DNA of 64,000 nucleotides, from the NCBI GenBank assembly GCA_030844895.1, contig CM061226.1, positions 43,098,238-43,162,237 of the forward strand, read 5' to 3'. Numbering within the stretch: position 1 is the stretch's first letter; each line of letters begins with the position of its first letter. Shown one piece after another: positions 57,402 through 64,000 of this stretch. The notes below the pieces were generated by a model. The model saw only the letters and a program-made list of their open reading frames with translations, had not been told where the DNA came from and searched no databases. The translations under genes and the position numbers were made by a program. The DNA comes from Ambrosia x helenae (taxonomy: Eukaryota > Streptophyta > Magnoliopsida > Asterales > Asteraceae).

Positions 57402-57490
57402 TTCGACCTAGGGGGAGGGTCAAATGAAAAGTTAAAAGGTCGAATGAGACTAAAACAATTTGATTCTATCCTGTAAGGGTGCGAACGAAA
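57402..57490. promoter_or_regulatory. Keyword island 1 of LTR C, upstream of TATA
   Basis: TTCGACCTAGGG, GAGGGTCAAATG, AAAGGTCGAATGAGAC and GGTGCGAACG. It was longer before LTR B inserted in it (CATTCGA at 49930-49936 belongs to it). The TATA box follows at 57497-57504. Confidence 0.75.
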
Positions 57491-57496
57491 ACAGAG

Positions 57497-57504
57497 TATA
57501 AATA
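57497..57504 (+). promoter_or_regulatory. TATA box of LTR C
   Basis: GAGTATAAATATAACACT; TATAAATA begins 7 bp after the keyword island and is followed by a C/T-rich leader (CACAACCCTAACTCGCC). Confidence 0.7.
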
Positions 57505-58304
57505 TAACACTTTACCTCATTTCCATCATTTCACAACCCTAACTCGCCTCCAAGTGCTCTCCTCAAACCCAAACCTGTATGAGGGGGTTTTTGCCCTCGT
57601 TTTTTCAGATCCTAAAGCTAAAAACACGTGTGATAATCAAAACAAGTGAAGATTCAAGGTGTGTTCATCATCTAAACCCTTTTTAATCAACTTTCATATG
57701 TTTTTATCAAACCCTAAGTGTCCAGATCTGATTCAAATGAGTTTTCATGAATAAAACTTTTCTAACATCTTTCTAAACTAAATCCATACTTGGATAATGA
57801 GTTTTCTTATATAAACCCAAATATTAATGATGTTGGATGATTTGTTTATGTGTTATATGTTATGGAATGATGTATAGATGTTATATAGATGATTTAGGAC
57901 TGATTTGGAATATGATTTATAGATGTCTTGATGTCTAATTCATGTTTGATGGATTTTCACCCATTTTGGGGATTTTATGCTAGATCTAGGGTTTGTTAAT
58001 GATTATGATATGATTAGGGATTCACTAATACACATTAATCTATGCTTATTGATCTGTATATGATGCTATCTTGATAGTTTCCATTTTAAGTAAATTTTTC
58101 ATGCAATTGATATGACACTTCAATAATTTGCTATTTTGGGAAATATTGTGATTGTTATGTGAAATGGACAGCTTTGTATGTGAAAATGGTATAGATACAT
58201 GTGGTTAGGGTAGATATGGCTAACTGCTGTGATTTGTGGCTTTTCGTGACATTTTCGGACTGTTTTGATGGGATTTTGTTCGTCTAAGTGGTGCAGCAGG
58301 ATGA

Positions 58305-58349
58305 GGGGTCGAACTAAACTTTCATTCGACCCATCGAAGGGTCGAATGA
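58305..58349. repeat. Keyword island 2 of LTR C
   Basis: GGGGTCGAACTAAACTTTCA, then TTCGACCCATCGAAGGGTCG AATG-type inverted words. It is about 0.8 kb downstream of the TATA box, the position of island 2 in LTRs E and F. Confidence 0.8.
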
Positions 58350-58356
58350 AAATAGG

Positions 58357-59891
58357 TGTAACACCCCAACCGATGACGAAAATATCGAGGTGTCACGTAA
58401 GAATGAGTATACAGTAGCACATGGTATTCAAGTTTTAACTGAAATTTATTTAAAGTAAAAAATATCCAAAATTGAAATACATAATAAGTCTTGAATGGAA
58501 TTCTAATACATCAAATAACCAAATAAAGCATAAACTTCGAATTTCTCCTCATGCTAACTCTCTAGACTTCAAGCATCATTATTACCTGTTGAGTTGTAAA
58601 AACGGGGGGGGGGGGGGGGGGGTCAACTAGAAGTTGGTGAGAATACATAGGCCATGTCAAGCAATTAAGTTTAAGAATAAAAGTTTAGCAATTCATATGT
58701 CTATCGTAAGTTTAAGTCTACATGAATAAACATGGAGTGTTGAATGCACATAATCAAACCTCCGACTAGTTTAGGTCCATCCCGTCATCCACGGTTCACC
58801 TTAATATTATGTTCGAACGATAACAATCACCCGCGCTCCCCATAAAAGATGGTCAACGAATCTAGGTGGGATTGTCAATCCAATAGATCTATTATTGAGT
58901 ATCGCCGGCTTGGCCATAGCTAATGATTATGTATGTTGAAGCGAGTCTAACTGTTGATGTTGTTTAAATCATGAGGCATTTAAAGTTTACAACTAGACAT
59001 GTATGTAGAATTGTTTAAGTATAATGTTGCAAGTATAAAGAATTGCATAAACATGGTTACGTAAACTCACATTGGCTAAGGTGAATTATCCTCTAAGTGT
59101 TGTGAATGTATGCGAGGCGAATCCCAAAGACTCAACAACGTAGCTAGTCCAAATTGAAGAAATAAAAAACGAAAAAGAAAGAATATCAAGCTTCCAATTC
59201 ACCAATTACAAGAGCTTATAATCAAAGCTTCAATTGTAGAAGTAATATACTATAGAAGAAAGGTATGAGGGAAAGTTTAATCGGATTGAAACAATCGATT
59301 TAGAGGTGCCCAAGTATAATGGGTCACAGTTGGGTTTTTATACTAGTTTTGGATTCAATTAGCCATTAAAATTGGTCAACACCATAAAGTAAGGTTTTAT
59401 GATGAATTGACTATTTGACTAACACTTTGACTGTTTGACTAAGACTTTGACTGTTTGACTAAGACTTTGACTGTTTGACTAAGACTTTGACTCCAAGAAT
59501 TATGTTGTCAAGACTTTGACTCTTGACTCAAGGCTTTGATATATATATATATACATATATTTATTTTGAAACGAATTTATATCTTCCTTGTTTGAGATTA
59601 TAAATGTAATTGGAAAAATGATTAGCTTTAAATAAGAAATAAAAAAAAAATCATTAGTTTGAATTAGAAAATAAAAACACCGTCTTATAAAATGACGATT
59701 TTATAAATAGAATTAGGATAGGACATATGTCATGATTGAAGATTTTTTGTTTTTAAGTACAATGATAAAAGGAACTTAGAAAAATAGAGTGCACGGATAA
59801 AGATAAGAATACTTAGAAATAAATTAGACTTTATATCATGGATCGGGAAATACTTTAATGCAAAATAAATGGGAAAATTCGTGAGGTTACA
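58357..59891 (-). mobile_element. Solo LTR D, minus orientation, TSD ATAGG
   Basis: TGTAACACCCCAACCGATGA at 58357 to ATTCGTGAGGTTACA at 59891 with ATAGG at 58352-58356 and 59892-59896. 1.5 kb. Same family as the hairpin segment at 1552-1899. It contains a run of about 19 G (58604-58622), a 20-bp tandem repeat (59405-59490) and a TA run at 59540. The block AACTCACATTGGCTAAGGTG near 59066 is the counterpart of the ACTCACCTTGG block of the other LTRs. The frame 59730-59957 is chance. Confidence 0.9.
59403..59492. repeat. Tandem repeat GACTAAGACTTTGACTGTTT
   Basis: A 20-bp unit repeated about four times in LTR D with little change, followed by decayed copies with ACTTTGACTC to about 59530. Confidence 0.9.
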
Positions 59892-60963
59892 ATAGGAGAG
59901 TCCCATTCGACCTACAAAAAGGGCAAACCAAATGGGAAGTTTTTGGTTCGTGCCCATGACTGCAGAAATGGAAATTTGATGTAAACTAAGTGTTTTATAT
60001 GAAATTCTTGTATCTGAACTATATGTGCTTGATCAACTAATGTAACGGGTCACCAACGGGATGTCGAGTCTGTCTTGTGTGGTCGAGTCAGCATTTAAAA
60101 ACGTTTTCAAACATACATGATCATGATCTGGACAATAGGGGACTAGTTAACCTATTGGTTGATAGTCTAGACACTTATACACATTTCATGATAGATCGCC
60201 GGTATTAGGGACTACCATTTCATTATCAGATCATCTATTTGAGAAGGGAGCAACTTAAGGTGAGTTTCACAGCCCCGCTTTCACACACTTTCTCACGGGG
60301 GAGAACCATGCTACACATTTTTGGAAACGTAAAGATCATGTTATACTATGGTTATCTCTTGTTTACTATACGACTCATCCGAGTCCCAGGGAAACCACTA
60401 ACATAGGGGTACATAACGGGGGAAATGTGAATAGATCTATTGAACTTGAAAAACCCCACTCGGGTCGACTAGAGGTCTGACGGGTGCATATTGTCTCTAA
60501 CTTCGGGCTTACCGAGGATGACGGTAGCCTACACGGGCTGAAACACGAAATGCTTGTCAGTAATTGTTTCCAATCGTAGTAGTAACGAGATTGATCTTTT
60601 AAAAACTTATGAAACATTTTTATAAACTCTGTGAACTCACCAACATTGTATGTTGACATTTTTAGCATGTTTTATCAGGTCGATAAGGTAGCAGCGTATG
60701 GGTAGGCACACGAAGTCGCACGACGTCTAGGTCTCATGCATCGTGTTGAAACTTTTAAACATCTATCTTTTATTTACATTTTTGGATGATTGTAAACTTA
60801 AATTGCTTTCGCTGAATTTTGTTGGAACTTTTGAACTGCATGGTTTCGTTACGTTATTTTATTTATATAGTTGTCGTTTATTGTGACCATTGACTTGAAT
60901 CCTGGTGTGTCACGCGTCTCACGATAAAACCCCACATGTGGAATTTAAGGGTGTGACAATGAC

Positions 60964-61577
60964 TACCAATGACTGGAAATTTCGTTTACCTTTCAAAAAA
61001 GAAGTTAGTTAGAGATCAACCTTTTAACTTTTTTGTGTGTGTTTCTAACAATAATTCACATTTTAAACACATTATTCATCTTAACATCATTCTAGAAACT
61101 CATTATGTTACTTTCTATAAAGAGTGTGAAATTCATAATTTAGTAATTATATTTAATCTATACTTACTACTATATAGTGTATCCTGGGTGATTAAAATGG
61201 TCATTTCACATTTATCTACATTGGTAAAATAGTAATTTTATTAAATTGGTAAGACACATTTAAAAAAGCAATTAAGTCTATCTTTATTGAACTCTACAAT
61301 TAGATGGTTACTTAAAGAAAGAAAGTTAAATTAATTTATGTTTTGAATGTGACCTTTAAAATAGGAATAATTTTCTAATTTGATTCCATAATGATTCGAA
61401 AAGAATTTCATTTTAAAATGAAATTACACGACCCAATGTTTATTATTCGTTTATAAGTTGAGTTGAAAAATGATCCAAGAATGCATTCGCTGATTGCAAA
61501 CGCGGTATGCGTAGATGTTACAGATGATTAATCAATTTCTTTTTTATAAAGTTGTGACTTTATCCTTGTTAGTGTTG
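60964..61577. other. AT-rich non-coding stretch
   Basis: The frame 60969-61232 has no recognisable domain. I see nothing else in it. Confidence 0.5.
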
Positions 61578-62690
61578 TCTATAATCAACATCAACATCAA
61601 CATCAACATCAACATCAACATCAACACTATATAATAAAAGAAAACACATGAGGGACACATGGCACTCCCTCATTAATTCTCTCATTTTATTATTTAATTA
61701 ATACAATAAATTCAAATTTAATTATAATAATTGATTAATAATCATAGTTGTAACTTATATATTATTATTATTATCTACATCTACATCTACATCTACATCT
61801 ACATCTTCTACATCTACATCTACATCTACATCTACATCTTCTACATCTACATCTACATCTACATCTACATCTACATCTACACTATATAATAAAAGAAAAC
61901 ACATGAGGGACACATGGCACTCCCTCATGAATTCTCTCATTTTATTATTTAATTAATACAATAAATTCAAATTTAATTATAATAATTGATTAATAATCAT
62001 AGTTGTAACTTATCTACATCTACATCTACATCTACATCTACACTTCTACATCTACACTATATAATAAAAGAAAACACATGAGGGACACATGACACTCCCT
62101 CATGAATTTTGTCATTTTATTATTTAATTAATACAATAAATTCAAATTTAATTATAATAATTGATTAATAATTATAGTTGTAACTTATCTACACTATACA
62201 CTATATAATAAAAGAAAACACATGAGGGACACATGTCACTCCCTTATGAATTCTCACATTTTATTATTTAATTAATACAATAAATTCAAATTTAATTATA
62301 ATAATTGATTAATAATCATAGTTGTAACTTATATCTACATCTACACTTCTACATCTATATCTACATCTACATCTACACTATCTACATCTACGTCTACACT
62401 TTATAATAAAAGAAAACACATGAGGGACACATGGCACTCCCTCATGAATTCTCTCATTTTATTATTTAATTAATACAATAAATTCGAATTTAATTATAAT
62501 AATTGATTAATAATCATAGTTGTAACTTATCAACATCAACATCAACATCAACATCAACACTATATATAAAAGAAAACACACGAGGGACACATGGCACTCC
62601 CTCATGAATTCTCTCATTTTATTATTTAATTAATACAATAAATTCAAATTTAATTATAATAATTGATTAATAATCATAGTTGTAACTTAT
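61578..62690 (+). repeat. Tandem array of six Helitron-like 5' ends joined by hexamer repeats
   Basis: A conserved unit of about 140 bp begins ACTATATAATAAAAGAAAAC and contains GAGGGACACATGGCACTCCC, then AT-rich sequence ending GATTAATAATCATAGTTGTA. Copies begin near 61626, 61880, 62055, 62200, 62397 and 62560. Before each lies a variable run of a hexamer: CATCAA at 61580-61625 and 62529-62560, CATCTA at 61773-61880, 62013-62055 and 62332-62395, almost none before 62200. TCTACACTATATAATAAAAG resembles a Helitron 5' terminus, as does 30195. No 3' ends are interspersed. The minus frame with repeated DV residues (61755-61940) is a translation of the hexamer repeat. Confidence 0.75.
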
Positions 62691-62702
62691 ATATTATTAT
62701 TA

Positions 62703-64000
62703 TTATTATTATCTCCCTCTTCTAATAAAGGAGTAGCTAGGGGGACACTTGTCCCCATCCTAGAGCTCCCCATTACAATTGTACACGTATCAAGCAGCTG
62801 GTTAGTAACCCGGGTACCCTAAATCCGATCCACTGACCCGATTCGTATTTCTATAACCCACAGACAACACATATCTTTCCTCAACAAACTTTCATCACCG
62901 CTGTGAAACCCTAACAATCCATCTTCTTACACATTGATCTGTTTGTTCAAGAATCCATATTTCCAACACCAGATTTACATCTTTAAGGTAGCATCTGTCT
63001 CTGGTTCGTTTGTATGTTTTTCCCTGATTTGCGATGCATGCTATTCATCATTCTCAAGCTCTCTCTTCTTCTTTTTCCAGACGATGGATCTTCTAAACTC
63101 GCATGTGTTTCCATCGTTCTTAACAGTTAAGTATTCTATACATCTTGATTATATCGATCCCTGTTTTATTTTTGAAACCCTAATATTTGATTTTTATTTA
63201 GGTTTTAGTGATTCTTCTTTATTTCGAATTTTTAGTTGTATAATCAAAGGAGTTTCCTGGTGTTGTTTAGAGTTTGAAGGTATGTTTAGAGCTCTTTGTT
63301 TTGTAGGGTTATATGTTTGGTTTCGGGTACATTAAAATTTCCTGTTTTGATTACAAGTGATGGAAAAAATCAATGATCTGTAAAATCTGTTTTGATACAG
63401 AACTTAGGGTTTATGATTTGGGGTTTTTAAACTTTTTTTATAGAATCGACATTGTACTAATTCTAATTTATATTAATGATGCTAATCTTAATGTGTAATA
63501 ACTAATACCTAATATTTGATTTTGATTTAGGTTTTAGTGATTCTTCTTTATGACGTATGTAAATCATGATTGTCCTATTGATGCATTTGGCACACTGTTT
63601 TTTTTTATCACCATCTATCAGTTAATAATTTTCAGTTTGCTTATAACTGTATATTGATTCAGTATAAAAGGAATTTCAGCATCAGATCTCAAGGTTTTGA
63701 AAGAAAATCTTGAACAGGAGGTATGCATTTTTGTTATCATTACTTTATATGTTGTTTTGCCTTTCCGGATATAATTCTAATACGATTTCCTGTGGAATGT
63801 TTAATTTTCCAAATGTATTGTTCTTATTTTGATAAAGAATCCCTACGAGAGATAAACCAGAAACAAGTTCGGCATCGGTTTTTTGCTGAATTTACACGTT
63901 GCAGCTATGAATTCGCTGCTGATTGGGCAGCTTTTCGCTAAGGTTGCTGCGGCTGGGAAGTATATTTTTCATGGTTTGGTGAATTGTGAAGAAGCTTTGA
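62703..64000 (+). other. Gene-like 5' region of unknown identity, continues past the window
   Basis: TCTTCTAATAAAGGAGTAGC at 62707 starts a sequence related to the Helitron-like ends, after which base composition becomes gene-like. Exon-like blocks: an untranslated-type block to about 62985 ending AAG/GTAGCA; TTCCAG then ATGGATCTTCTAAACTCGCA at 63084, reaching ACA/GTTAAG at about 63125; TTTCAG then a block ending GAG/GTATGC at 63720; TTGCAG then ATGAATTCGCTGCTGATTGG at 63908. The frames do not join cleanly with the obvious splice sites, and I recognise no domain. It may be a real host gene's start or gene pieces carried by a Helitron. Confidence 0.3.

Larger units (their letters stand above)
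49622..60958 (+). mobile_element. Solo LTR C, plus orientation, TSD ATGAC, host of two other LTRs
   Basis: Starts TGTGACACCCGGCAAACTCA at 49622 and ends GAATTTAAGGGTGTGACA at 60958; ATGAC lies on both sides (49617-49621 and 60959-60963). Without LTR B and LTR D with their duplications it is about 2.3 kb: 49622-49936, 57407-58356 and 59897-60958. It contains a TATA box at 57497, GGTCGAA-type islands on both sides, and near its 3' end GGTGAGTTTCACAGCCCCGC, TGTGAACTCACCAAC and CATTGACTTGAATCCTGGTG, blocks shared with E and F. The LTR start is identical to that of F, but the keyword is that of E. No internal region remains. Confidence 0.9.

Noticed and set aside
61755..61940. Minus frame with a long DVDVDV-type repeat, resembling an acidic repeat protein
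   Set aside because: It is the translation of the CATCTA hexamer microsatellite and stops at array boundaries.

Overview
The window is plant nuclear DNA, almost entirely transposable elements nested in one another. The pol genes are Ty3/gypsy chromoviruses of the Tekay/Del type: gag with CCHC knuckles, protease, RT, RNase H, HHCC zinc-finger integrase, then a chromodomain. LTR termini of the form TGTCACACCCTCAAATTTCC and the long (2-4 kb) LTRs resemble elements I associate with Asteraceae; that placement is inference. I see no intact host gene, rRNA or tRNA gene.

Layout. 1-7945: an inverted, rearranged Tekay element, LTR(-)/pol(-)/hairpin/pol(+)/LTR(+), with a 1.16 kb palindrome at 1147-2303. 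7946-8940: a TA-flanked foldback MITE. 9003-14253: a second Tekay copy without LTRs, full of stop codons. 15802-21814: a foldback/TIR element with palindromic GC-rich words at its ends and about 5.5 kb of shuffled short modules (including a B3-domain fragment), interrupted by an 850 bp palindrome. 24202-27997: solo LTR A (TSD AAAAC). 28339-30182: two MITEs.

30195-45001: a Helitron (TC...CTAG, between A and T) carrying gene-like fragments. It was hit by LTR E (31530-43972, TSD GTTTA), itself hit by element F (33970-43509), whose right side carries a second copy of 194 bp of LTR E plus an LTR. 46400-46753: a Myb/SANT-like pseudogene.

49622-60958: solo LTR C (TSD ATGAC), containing solo LTR B (49937-57401, TSD TTCGA) and solo LTR D (58357-59891, TSD ATAGG). 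LTR B holds a non-autonomous CACTA element (52527-56913, TSD ATA), which holds a SINE (54658-54970, TSD AGATTAATAG). 61578-62690: a tandem array of Helitron-like 5' ends joined by hexamer microsatellites; 62700-64000 is gene-like sequence of unknown identity.

The observations most worth following are: (1) a row of four 32-nt hairpins with compensatory stem changes and a constant loop in the LTR at 6611-6917; (2) paired islands of family-specific palindromic words, one just upstream of the LTR TATA box and one about 0.8-0.9 kb downstream, using different words in different LTRs; (3) two TSD-proven alternative LTR start sites about 95 bp apart in one family, each after its own polypurine tract; (4) the scrambled-module foldback element.
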